From the NCBI RefSeq assembly GCF_002443255.2, contig NW_019211454.1, positions 30,238,061 through 30,302,060 of the forward strand: a DNA stretch of 64,000 nucleotides, in the 5' to 3' direction. The notes under the pieces are model-generated. The model saw only the letters and a list, made by a program, of their open reading frames with translations, was not told the DNA's origin and ran no database searches. Within the stretch, counting starts at the first letter, position 1. The number at the start of each line of letters is the position of its first letter. Below, in pieces: positions 24,217 through 35,289 of the stretch. Source of the stretch: Varroa destructor. Lineage: Eukaryota; Arthropoda; Arachnida; Mesostigmata; Varroidae. The position numbers were made by a program, and so were the translations under genes.

Positions 24217-25567
24217 GCTGCTCCCGTCACGGCTGCTCCCGGTGATTAATGAGACTAAAGGCTAACATAACAATCCCTTTCAGATCTGAGTAGTTTGGCT
24301 GGATCCTCTACTGAGGCTGCTGCCACGGGTGCCCTTGCTGAATGAATTCCACCTGTTACTGCGGGCTGAAAGACTCACGATGTGCCCGTTTGTCAAGTGT
24401 CGGCAGTGGTGATTTCGCAGCGATGGCCGTAGCGATCTGCTGTGACCTGCGGCAATCGTCCTAATGAACAAGAATTCGAAATGGATGAGAGGAATGTACC
24501 GCCCACTCATCGATTTCTCTTTGGCTTTTGTTTCGTATCGTTCTGTTGGCCGCCGTTACCTCAGGCCAGTCCGAATCGTCAGCGCACCTAGCTACCCCCT
24601 GATCCAAATCTTTGCGACTTCGAAAAATTCGACGATAAAATACGCTGCTCGAAATTCGGCTCAACAGAATTGAAGAATCTTTGGTTAGGGAGTGGGGAGA
24701 CATGCGAGAGAAACGTGTTGTGCGCGTATGATCGAAATCCTCATGTGTGTTCGACTAAGGACGACGACGGCAGTAGCAGCAACCGAATAAAGGCAAGAAA
24801 GAAAAAAACAAGCGAGGAGTTAGCGGAAATTGTCTAATTACTAGGTTAACCTGTAGTCTGCTGAAGAACAGGTGAGCAGCACGGGAAGCGATAAAGGATT
24901 TGAGCGTCTTGAAGCGCCAAAGAAAACCTGGTATTACAGTCCATGAAGTTCCATCTATGAAGTCGTTAGTAGCGCAACTTGAAAATAATCTTATGAGCGT
25001 ACGTCGAATAGTGGCCTGGTTGTGTTCGATGCGGATTAGTCAAGGTTATTTTTCTCTAAAGAGGAAAAAAGAAGCTAGTTTCGGCCTGTCTCTAATGATC
25101 GGTGTCAGTAGCGCTTACTCTACATCATTTACTGACGCCCTAGAAGTTTATCCGGTGTGCTCATTCAGACCGAAAGATGACCGTTCGTTTGGTGATATTA
25201 TGAAAAAGTTACGCTTATTTCACTGGTGGAATATTTCTCTACTAGTATGGTATTGTAACTAAATTTCTGTGGTAACTTCAAGTTTAAAAGTTTTGCGTTG
25301 CTATGTAATGAAAACCTTTCAATGCTCTTTGTAAAAATCGGATTCTAGTCTATTGTTAAGTGTTAGTTATATCCATAAATGTTAAATTTCGTTCGGGTAA
25401 GTCCCATGTGGCTTGGCCGTTAGGGAACTGTTCGCCGTTCCCTTTGCTGCACCCGAAAGCATAAATTAACATGATTAAACTATATTATTTTGATAACTGG
25501 TAGAAATTTATGGCTCAGTCTCAATGTGGCAACTGCCCAAAGTATAGGTTTTTTTTTTTTCAAAGGT

Positions 25568-26319
25568 TTATATAAGTAAATGTGCGGTACCTTGATCTAT
25601 GACTTTGGGCCATTTTTCTAATAACACCATAATCCTATTACTTCTTCTGGGTTTCTGAAACGAAACATTGTGACGTTAATGATTAAGGGGCTTCCGCAGA
25701 GGCCGCAACAGATATGTTTGATGCACCTGCATTAAAATTTCTCATTCAGATTCTCTTCATTTTTGCCTGGTAGCTAACAATGTACATGGTTTGACATTGT
25801 CATGATGGAAAACGACGTTTTTCTTGTTCTCTAGGTTCGGTCGACTTTTTTTTCTTTTTGCTAGTTGTTCGTAGAGATCGGAATCGATCATTTTACCTGG
25901 AATAATTTTTCATTTTTTTCGATTTGTACATTGTTGTTGGATGTTAATCTATTTTTAACCATCCTTAATCAACCGCTTCAGAAACGTCTCGATTTTGCTT
26001 CGTGCTGATTAGAGTCTCTCAGATAAAGGTACGATTGAGTAAATCTATTGTGATAGTTCGTGTGGCGCTTGAACATGTCTTACAACTGTTTGGTGATGGT
26101 TCCATGGTGATGTCATGTCTATTGCCGTATCGGTTCTGCTCGATTTGCGCATTAGGAGCATCTTTCAAATTGAAATTTTTCGAACGAGAGCACCAAAATA
26201 GTTTTTAGGTTGTTCCTTCTAATAATCTATCTCAATCATAAGCGACATAAATTTCACTAAGCAGCTTTAAGCTAATTAAATTGTAGAACATAGTGAATCG
26301 TTATGGCAATTTCACTCAT
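25568..26319 (-). mobile_element. Mariner-like transposase relic, internally deleted
   Basis: This is a dead copy of a mariner-family (DD34D) transposase, the enzyme that cuts and pastes its own element at TA sites. Read on the minus strand, a plausible start (MSEIAITIHYVLQFN, then a stop) lies at 26,319. It is followed by SKNFNLKDAPN near 26,185-26,153, matching the family's FRSGNFxLKDAPRSGRP block. ETFLKRLI comes next, just before a damaged GDEKW block. Then come PGKMIDSDLYEQLAKRKK and VVFHHDNVKPCTLLAT (usual form HQDNARPH; second catalytic Asp at 25,799-25,801). The C-terminal VLLEKWPKVIDQGTAHLLI ends at a stop at 25,568-25,570. The span is about 750 bp against about 1,040 for an intact gene. 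Sequence between the first catalytic region and the PPG block is missing, and there are several stops and frameshifts. A possible terminal inverted repeat on the 5' side is the minus-strand TTGGGTTATCTGAAAA near 26,450-26,475, but no partner was found at the other end. Confidence 0.85.
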
Positions 26320-26329
26320 CTTCAAGGTG

Positions 26330-27770
26330 CTTACGATAACCGATCTGCCAGAATCAAATATCAGAATTCAGGCACGGGGGCAAAGCCGACCCGCTGCAAC
26401 TGATTTTATGTGTGTGATTTTAAAGCCATCCAGCTGGAAAAGTTTACGCTCTTTTTTCAGATAACCCAATATTTATATTGACTCTTCGCTCTAGGCTATT
26501 TCTCGATAGAATCCATTGTGACATTCTGCTCGCTAATTATAGATCCACTGTTGCATCATTCTTTTTAAGTTTTATTTTTTTAAAGTTATGTATAATCGAC
26601 TATACTTTCGTATTCTAACAACCCTTTCAAGTTATATGAAAATGCAAGTGATGAAACTGCAACTGACACTCATTTTATATATTCTATATGTAATATATAG
26701 CATCGTGCTGTCGCTTATAGTTTGTTACTTGCCACTTGAAATTCATTGAATGATCACGGTGTCTATCCTTACAAAGGTATATCTAACTACCTTATCTCTG
26801 CTCCGATACCGATCCGTTCTTCTTTAGTTATAAAATGAACCTCAAAGCGACCCACAATGCATGTTTATCCACACTTATATCTTCTTGATTGGCAAGTAAA
26901 AAATGGACGGTATCTGAGATCTGAGGATGAACAATCGTATCAATTGGTTTGCTAGACAGTTTGTTATCGTAGATAATAATCCGGTATTGGTCAGAATATG
27001 TTTGTATCTATAGATGGAAATCGCGTACATAAATTGCTAGGTATGTCACCGGGGGGATTGAAGGAAGCTAAAGGTCTCAGAGGTTTATGGAAAATTTTAT
27101 CGTTCGCATATCAATGGCCATCCACAATCGCCAATTTATTTGTTTCAGCGAAATTCATTCGATGGATTAAGAAAACTATTTTTCAGTTTGACAGAAACTT
27201 TGTTTACCTGTTATTTTTTGTAAATTTAATTTAAATGTTTACCAACGCAAGAAGAATGGCCCAACCAGGGACGCTAAGTCTTTTATTTATTTGTCGCTGC
27301 TTCCAACGCGATCCGGTATGGTTGTTTTACGCGATGGAACGCGATTAGAAACGATTTAATTGAAGCGTTTTTATTTCAATTTTCCTGTTTACTTTATTTC
27401 AGCGATGGCAAATTAATGTCTAGCACGTATAGCACGTAAAGAGGAGCATAACATTCAACTTGAGAGAAATAATTTGATTTTTTTTTTGCAAAATCGTATC
27501 GACCTTGATGCGTGTTCAATTTGTGATCGCGGGTATAGCGATCGTCAGCACAACAAAAATGCTGATTTTTGGCTTAATTTTGTCCTTTGGAAATTTTTCT
27601 TCCAAACCTTTGACCTAACTTAAAATCACTCCGAATACGGTATTGGAATCATTATTTGGAACTTCACGGAAAAGTCAAACATTTTAAACAAATCAAATTG
27701 AAAAATCATTTCGATGCAGGAAAGCTATTGGGAGAATAGGATCTTGAGCAAGTACAGACCGGTTAACAAT
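26330..27770. other. AT-rich stretch between two mariner relics
   Basis: No gene is supported. It may include unreadable flanks and the missing N-terminal half of the relic at 27.8 kb. Confidence 0.5.
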
Positions 27771-27779
27771 TGCCACTTA

Positions 27780-27990
27780 AAGAAAAGCCAGATTGTTCGA
27801 AAACAGTTGACGGTATGTGAGTGTTTGAATATGATGCGAAGACGAAAGCACTGCCTGACAGCTTGAGTATTCCTTTCAAAGACGGTTTAGAAACAAACTT
27901 GCAAGGCTTTTCTAAAAATAAAAAACGGCGCCAAATTCGGTCTGGATTCTGGCAGAACGAGTTAAAGGTTCCTGACCATGACTCCGACAT
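27780..27990 (+). mobile_element. Mariner-like transposase fragment
   Basis: This is a short fossil of a second mariner transposase, on the opposite strand and about 1.5 kb from the relic at 25.6-26.3 kb. In one frame the sequence reads T-V-D-G-M-stop followed by VFEYDAKTKA, starting at 27,821. This aligns residue for residue with the family signature (I)TGDETWVYEYDxxTKxQ, and the TGA stop sits where the tryptophan codon TGG belongs. About 30 codons later KNKKRRQIRS matches the family's PKKARQxRSNVK block. The usual next block, beginning with a conserved hydrophobic run and FFD, is not legible, and the N-terminal half and the later catalytic residues were not found. The limits are therefore approximate. 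It is too short and damaged to be active. A chance match is possible but unlikely, because the two blocks fall in the right order and frame. Confidence 0.55.
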
Positions 27991-27999
27991 ACAGGGCAC

Positions 28000-29000
28000 C
28001 GGCTCATATGTCTAGTTAATGATGAGGATTTATGGCGACAATTAGAAAATAGTACCGCTTTTCCTGAACAAATAGAATCTTCTTAAACAGTCGTACTCAT
28101 CAAGTAAATAGAGTGTGCACCTCGCTTTGCGGCAACAGCCCCTGTATGTTAAATAACCAGTGCGAAAATAAAGAAGTTCTATATATACACATATGTGTAT
28201 AGGTAATTCTATTTTGGAATTCCGAGAGCTCTTCGTGCTTTTTTGCCGTTTATAAGCCAAAGATAAAACGGAAGTAAAGTCGAAAACAAAGAGTACACTG
28301 CATTTGGTATAGGGTACTTTGAGGTGAATGAAGTTTACGAGTCAGGCGTGTCCATATAGTTCAGAGGCATATTTTTGAATCTCTTGAATGATTGATCCCG
28401 TAGTGATAGCTGCACATCGCTAGGTTTTTCGTAATTTACTAAACCGAAAATACTGGTTTTATGGTTACGCTTTACTTGCTGAGATTATATAGTATTATGG
28501 CACACGTTGTACTACCACTGTCTTTGTGTAAAGACGCTTCGAAATATCATCCTTCCTAGACTCCTTTTTATAGAAGTATCAGGAGCGATTCTTGCGCAAA
28601 GAAAACATAGGGGAAACTCCATTTTCGGCTAAGATTATCAATAATTTAAAAGCACAAACGGGCTCCCACAGTTGTACGTGTACAGCATACCAGCTACACT
28701 ATATATTTAAGCACCTAGGAACACCTAAAAAAATGAGCTGGCTTTGATACTTATCTGCCTATCTCACAGCTGTCTAATCTTATTAACAGTAGGCCTCTTG
28801 TTGCTAAGGGCGTATAGCCTCCGTTCGCCGTTTGACCGACCCCCCAAACAACTCAGCGACTAATGGAAGACGGAAACGGAACAAGTAAGCCGGCCAGTAT
28901 ATTTCGGCGACATTGGCGTATGCAGTACGGTTGTTTTTTCGGTTTTCTTTTCTATGGGCGCTTGATTTCACTAGCCATGCCAGCTACGCCTCGAGTAGCC
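28000..29000. other. AT-rich stretch, nothing seen
   Basis: No gene, repeat array or element is recognisable. Confidence 0.6.
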
Positions 29001-29251
29001 ATTCTATATACACCAGCGAGACAGAGGCTGTGAGCCGACAATCAAAGAATAATCGTAGTTAGCTGTTAGTAGCCGGTCAACGGTCGCCACGGTCATCTTC
29101 TGACCACTTTTAGCGGGCAGCCGTATGAACCCGATCACTAATACGCATAATTGTCCTGCCAGTAGCCACGGCTCCTACCGCCGTAATAATTCTATCGTCC
29201 GAATAATGTTTGTAATTTCTTTTCAAAATAAATTTCCTTTATTCTTCTGCT

Positions 29252-29545
29252 TTAGCGCATCATCTTTATTCGACCAGCAGCGGCACCAGCGTCGCTAGCG
29301 TCGTCACTGTCGTTGTCGTAAGCAGAGCAAGCAATAGACCAGAACACAAGTCGTATCAATAGCTGTAACAGAAACAGACTGATGAAAGCGACAGCGATAG
29401 CAGCTTCAACAGAGTTGGCCACCATGAAGGGCTTAAATATGCCGATGGCGGGCGACTTCACCAAGACACTTCCGCGGATTATATTCGCGTATAGGGCATT
29501 GCTGCGGATGTCTCTTAGTCTGTGTCTCTCTCTGTGTACGGCCAT
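29252..29545 (-). CDS. Candidate small membrane protein or terminal exon (97 aa)
   Basis: This frame is not recognised as any known family. It runs from an ATG directly preceded by an in-frame TAA to a TAA stop. An AATAAA poly(A) signal (plus-strand TTTATT at 29,238-29,243) lies just past the stop. The first 45 residues are basic to mixed. Residues of about 47-70 (VEAAIAVAFISLFLLQLLIR and onward) form a strong membrane-spanning segment. The tail is short and acidic (YDNDSDDASDAG), ending in RIKMMR. Codons follow an RNY rhythm with many C-ending codons, better than the antisense frame. That antisense frame is also open and, by chance, contains GCCACCATG. The frame lies at the edge of the GC-rich 29.0-31.1 kb island. 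It could be a small single-pass protein, the last exon of a larger minus-strand gene, or composition-driven noise. Homologue search or RNA reads would decide. Confidence 0.35.
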   Translation of the reverse strand: MAVHRERHRLRDIRSNALYANIIRGSVLVKSPAIGIFKPFMVANSVEAAIAVAFISLFLLQLLIRLVFWSIACSAYDNDSDDASDAGAAAGRIKMMR

Positions 29546-29559
29546 TTATAACGGCGCAA

Positions 29560-30928
29560 AGTGTAAGCCACCCGCGGCTACGATAGACTTCGTCTTTTTT
29601 CCTTCTCTCTATCCTGTCATCCTAGTTAAACTCCTTCTGTAGCGTTCTCCTCGCTTGTGTATGCACTCGCTAGCTTTCCCGCTGCTGATGATGCTTCGGC
29701 CACTTCTTTGCTCTTAAGACAGGAGTCAATTCAGAGTAGTCAAAATTGTTCGATTGTGGCACTCACTCGTTCCATTCGATCAAAAATCATCGTCCGAGAA
29801 GAAAGACTTTCCTCTCGATTTTCCCCTAACGAAAACGATTTCTATCTTTTAGATGTGTTCTAAATAGCATTTGTTTTTGGTTGATCATCCTGTCGCATCA
29901 CTTCGACTGTCGCGTATAGTTTTGTGTGTGGGACCTGTTTGTATCCTCGGCTGTAGCTGCGCCTGCAACTGCATGCACCGGCATTTGGACAGCCTCCGTT
30001 TTATGCGGACCGTGATTTTCGTCTGTTTTTCTCTTGTGTTCGACTCTCACCCGTGACTGCTGTTCTTGGCCAAGATTTTGCTCTCGCTGGCCCTGTTCCA
30101 GCTCTGATTCGACGCTGCCTTCAACAGCTCTAGTCGAGGCAGGCTCTGAGCGGCTGATTCGACGGCGTTGCGGCCAAAGCAGCGATCTGAACAGCAGCCG
30201 CTCAAACAGGATCGAGAAAGAAGCGGCAGCAGTAGCGGCCAGGGAAGGAAGAGAAAACGAAGACCATCTCGTCTTTCCCTCACTCTCCCGTATTGGCGAA
30301 TAAAGTTGGATACCATCAAATCATTCGAGTCGGGTCATCACCAACCGAAACAAAACCTGCCAGCAGCAGCAACGAGAGGAATAGTCGTTGCGGCCGCCGA
30401 ATCGCCAGCGGTAACCTTAGCAGCTGCTGTGTCCGTGTGGCTCTTTCGTCTGTCTGTCTGTCGCTACGGCATTACTGGCGTTCGCTAGCGTCGCCAGCAG
30501 CAACCAGCATCGACCGGCAACGGCAGGAATATCGTTGCCCGTTCAATTCTCACTCGTACACAAACGGAGACAGGCCATAGACGCACGGCCTCAAAACATA
30601 ATCGAAAAATGACCGACAACAACGACGACGACGACGAATGAATCAACCGATCGAGCCAATAAACAGTCGAGCGAATAAATCGAACACATCCAATAGACGA
30701 AACTCTTGTTGAAGCACCGGCGGCAAACTTCAGCAGGTAGTACTAGCGGCAGCAAAACAGTTTCATTGGTTATCGTCGGCAGTCAATCGTCGTCGGTATC
30801 AGGTCGTCTCTGCCATGGCCGCCCCGAGGCCGTAGCCCCGCGTACCACGACCGCTAAAGGCCTTCGGTGCCTCCTTCTCCTCCTCCTCCTCCTCCTCCTC
30901 CTCCTCGTCGTCGTCGTCGTCGTCGTCC

Positions 30929-30962
<34 letters not shown>

Positions 30963-31100
30963 TGTCGCTGCCTAAAGATTGGAATAACTTTGCTTACAAC
31001 GACGAAAACGACAGCGATCCGGACGTGATGCATACGGCGCGCGCAACAGAAGCAGCGAAAGGCAAATCGAACGCAGACGACAGTGCTCTATCGCCCGCGT
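29560..31100 (+). other. Leader-like GC-rich island
   Basis: The sequence is rich in CAG, GTC and CGA words and resembles long arthropod 5' untranslated exons. It includes short ATG frames such as MTDNNDDDDE (30,609-30,641) that would act as upstream frames. A run of CTGT units lies near 30,450 and the compound array at 30.87-30.97 kb. No main coding frame follows it recognisably within 2 kb. Confidence 0.35.
30871..30972 (+). repeat. Compound trinucleotide array (CTC)n-(GTC)n
   Basis: About 36 bp of CTC units pass into about 66 bp of GTC units with a few single-base interruptions. In translation the plus strand gives Leu and Val runs, and the minus strand gives an Asp/Glu run preceded by GSDSDG. 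The minus frame is open from about 31,000 to 30,803 but has no upstream ATG. A coding role is possible, but a simple repeat is the safer call. Confidence 0.85.
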
Positions 31101-34100
31101 GATTCGAAAAGCGATTGCCTAGTCATCTTCCCTTTCTATTTGCTATTGGTCTTTCATTTACTAGCTTTTATGGCTAATGTGTTTTTTTCTAAATACCCAA
31201 GAGTCAGTAATACGAGAACGAATAAGACGGCGTATTCTTTCTTGCTGACAGGGGTCAGCAGCACCATTTGATGGTCGCTGTCATTATGGTAGAGATGAAC
31301 ATCGATCTGTGTACTCCCGAAGGAACGGCATCGACGATAACCCGGTCGTCCCTTCATCATTGTTGTTCTCTCTGGTTCTCCATAGATGCTAGTTCTGTTC
31401 TTCTACATCTGCAAATGAATTTTTGTTCAATTTGAGTTTGTGTCAGATTTGTGCAAAGCGTAGCTTTGATCTTTTTCATTTTTGATAATCCAGAAGTCGC
31501 GAATAGAAGGCGGAATTACGACCGTAATAATAATACGGGAGGTGTTATACATGAAAATCATTATTGACCTTACGATGTAAACTGAACAATTAAGCCCAGT
31601 CAGTGATATTTTGTGTTTTTATTCAAACCGCGAAGATCCTCCGCAACCACAGAACAAGATCGAGTCGCTAAGTCTATTTGTTACCTAAGCAAGCGTGTAT
31701 ATATATATGAGTCTACAGTTGCGACGCCAACAAACAATGACAAATGAAATGAAGGCATTTCTCTTCTTCCCGAGAAAATTCGACAGATACATCGTCGAAC
31801 CGCTGTTGTTGTTATTATACGGTCGGAAACATCACTCTGGTGTCCAGCTCGTTTGGGCGTCAGGAACGTCTCGTGCGGCCGGCCCCATTCGAAAGTCGTT
31901 AACGTGATAACGAACAGCAGCAGCAGCTACGACAACAAATTGTGATCTAATTTCAGAGTGGATAGAGTTGGCTGGGCTTGTTCAGCACGAATCTAGAAAT
32001 AAGGATTGCCCTAGCGATATGTACACCGAACCACAGTAGGGCATTATAGTGTGCATTGTTATCCGAATTATGACATATCATGTAATGAAGACGGAGTCTA
32101 CGAGCAGACGAATTTTGAAAGCTCGACGAAATGTGTTGGCAAGACATTATGCCAGCACTGTTTATAGCCTTGCTGGAGCCTACTTGGGCTTGGTGCCAGG
32201 TAGGCTTAAAAAGGACACGAAAGCCAAAAGTCTAAAAATTGCATTTGTAACGAGATATCATAATAGATTAAGAAATATAGACATCTTTATTTTTTATATG
32301 TGTGTATACATACAACTATAAGAGACAAGCAGAGCGTTGTAATCGTTATAGAAATTTTTCTAACCTGCTAAATCTAGGAAAAACCTGCAGGCTGCTCGGT
32401 TATAGGGTTTGTTTGTTTGTTTTTGATAAATTCATTAGTCAGGAAAAATGGAAAAGGCAATATCGACAGCACAGGCTCCGGCAACGAAGATATATGAGTT
32501 TGAAAAAATGCTTCCACAGTGGGTCGAGGAGAACTTATCCATCTAAGCCCAAAAACGCTTTTTACAAGTTTGTTTACAGAGCACATCGCCTGTCAGCGTT
32601 TTGCTAATAGTTAGTTTGACATGCATTCAACCATTTGCAGAGATTCTGAGAGAAATACAATTACTCATCCCAGAACCAACATTGAAACTGCCAGTGCTGA
32701 TGACCTCTAAAGGATTCGATATGTTGATACAACGGAAATTGTTTTGCTTCTTGAATGCTCTCACATAAATTGAAACTAGGCCTATCTGACTGGGTGGCTA
32801 AATGGTATGCCCATTTTCGATCCAGGATCCGGTGTTTTTCTTCGCAAATCGAACTCACCACACTGTCTTTGTTCGGTAACAAGTAATTTGCGTTAAATTC
32901 ATGGGAGACATAAACACAGTTACTCTGCATCAGGGTGTACCATCAGAATGTCAAAAAGAACCAGCAGCTATAAGTATCATACAATTAGCACGCTTCGGGT
33001 TCTATTAAAACTGTTTTATACTATAAGCTTCTCAGGATGATCGTTTTCATACTGAAGTTCGTGACACGCAATAGACTAACTGTGTGAGCAGAAATAAACA
33101 GTAAATGTACGTCAACAGTATCTCTAAACAAAAAAAAAATATATTTGAGATAATTGCTTCGAATTATATATCCGCAACTGATTGGCTGCGCGCACGAATC
33201 GAAATACATTAATGCCTAGTTATAAACCTAGATCTGCTCAGTTTTGTCGCCAACAAAACAGTTGTTGTTAGACAAACAGAGTTCCACTGCGCCGTTACGG
33301 GGTCGTAACTGGGATAACGACCTAGGTAAATTGCTTGAAATGTATACTATACATCTAAGTCGAAAATATAAAACCGGTACGAATCGAATAGGTCCTGTGT
33401 TTTGTTGTGTAAGCTTAGGAAGTATCGGCTTTTTCTTTCTGTATCACTATTTTGAGCCTGGAATCGCACAACTAACAAACCAGGCTGAAGTAAGCGCTTA
33501 TTTATAGGTTATATTCCTTGGCATCAAGCGTCTTTATCTGTTAGCAAACATCACTTTAGCGACACTCTCTGTTCGTTCAGATACTCTTCCGATATTACGA
33601 GGCACAGAATAGCTTTAGCTACGTGACCAGTTTTGCACTAGACACATGCTCCACGACGATGGCTATATAAAAGCAGGGTGTTCCGATGGATGGTCCATTT
33701 CCTGTATGCATTTACTGGTGCTCTGGTGTATTCGACAAACCGCTAGTAGTGTTCGTATAGTCTTATAAACTGCCAAAATCCACTGCAATCCATTTATGGG
33801 AATCGGGTCATTCCAAGAGATCTTGACCTCGCAGTGACGTCCAATGCTACGAGGCCCGTTTTTCAAACATTGAATACTGAGCTTCATCATATTTTTAATC
33901 AGCACAATCAAGAAACATCTAAAAGTTGTAGGAAACCTTCAGGCTCCGCCTGTTGCTTAGATACTCATATATCGTTTATTATAGATTGAAGTTTATACAT
34001 ATATGTATGTAAGTTTTACAATGACAGGATGGGCTTTCATCATTCTTAGTACGCTAAACTTTACAGGCCCACTGTTCAGTCAAAAACCCAGACCTGGTAA

Positions 34101-35270
34101 AACTAGTTTTCACGCTTAAAACTACACATAGTACTGTAGTCCTGAGACAATAGTTCGTATTCTGTGTGACTAGCAAGCTAGCCTGCTGGTTACTAACCGT
34201 CATACGAGACCATGTCAATGTGTGAATAAAGGTGCTACGGCTCGTGCAGCAGCCTAGGTTCGAAATCTTGCTTAGAGATACTCTGTTTGATGCTAGAATC
34301 AACGCCTAATGGCTGTAGCGGACATGAAGCTAAAAAAATTTATGTGTAGATTGAGAGTGGTAAGCGGCACTCGATTCCAGTAACAATATCCTAGGTCGAA
34401 CAGGCCGTTTCAGTTTCTGGCTCCCATGCTACGTTACTGTGACGAAATTTAAATTAAAAAACACAGTATAGCGTGCTAGTGAAAATAAATAAATACCTAT
34501 TGAAATTAGATTATCAGTTTTTAGGAAAGAGATAATCAGAATTAAATAGAATCATTTTATATATACATATATATATAATACTTTGAAACAGAAGAGAAAT
34601 ACTACATTTGAAGCAACGTTTAAACATGTTAAAAGCTCAATATATTTAGAAAAAAGTTGCATGTCATACGTATTTTTTTAAATCTTTTTTAGTCTTAACT
34701 ACCAGTCGCCACTGTGGCCGCGAGAGCGGCAAGGAGACATCTGCGTTTCCATTCAGGCGATTCGATTGTCTGCAGTATCATTAAACACTATTTCACTAAT
34801 TTTTATAGATACATTCCCGGTCAAAAATGTTGAATCGGCATAGCGTTTTCAATGATTAGGCTTATAGAGCATTACAGTTTTGTAAAGGATAGGTATTAAC
34901 AAACCGTTCCTGAAGGCCATCTTTTTATTTTTGCCATCAAAGGGTAATAGCGCTTGAAATGATAAATTATTTACTATGTTTCACGCTACAGGCACTGACC
35001 TAGGCTAGAAACCCAACCTGAAACAAATTTCGTTTCACTATACAAGATGTGTATATATAAATATCGAGTCCAAGCTTAATTAGGCATCAGAAAGACCACA
35101 AATTCGTTACTGCGAATTTCATTCAATTTTGTAATCAACAAAAGAGATACACGTCCTCGTTCGTATAAGTCAGTAGAATACGATCCTTATGTAGAGCCAT
35201 CATGGCTAACGGCATTAACACAGGGATACCGTTCCGTTAATTGCTTAACATGAATTTTGTAAGCGGTGCT

Positions 35271-35289
35271 GGTGGCGCCATCTGTGGCT
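35271..35289 (-). promoter_or_regulatory. CTCF-like insulator motif
   Basis: The minus strand reads GCCACAGATGGCGCCACC, again with the full AGATGGCGCC core and the same GCCACC flank as the site at 10.27 kb. The shared flank hints at a common, longer recognition sequence or a shared repeat origin. Confidence 0.4.

Larger units (their letters stand above)
22250..25500. other. Gene-free stretch with promoter-like motifs
   Basis: AT-leaning, with a perfect hairpin at 23.0 kb and the candidate core promoter at 24.15-24.22 kb. The 120-codon plus frame at 24,900-25,262 starts with a non-ATG codon and shows no domain. Confidence 0.5.

Noticed and set aside
26002..26208. 68-codon plus frame at 26.0-26.2 kb
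   Set aside because: It is the antisense shadow of the minus-strand mariner relic.
27763..27999. 78-codon minus frame at 27.8-28.0 kb
   Set aside because: It is the antisense of the mariner fragment, whose plus-strand motifs are better.
32790..32860. TGGCTAAATGG followed about 50 nt later by AAATCGAACTC, an A/B-box-like pair
   Set aside because: The acceptor and T stems do not pair, and the B box lacks the leading GG. Not supportable as a tRNA gene.
34140..34270. TAGCCTGCTGGTTA and, about 75 nt later, GGTTCGAAATC, resembling Pol III boxes
   Set aside because: The spacing is too long for a tRNA without an intron and no cloverleaf could be drawn.
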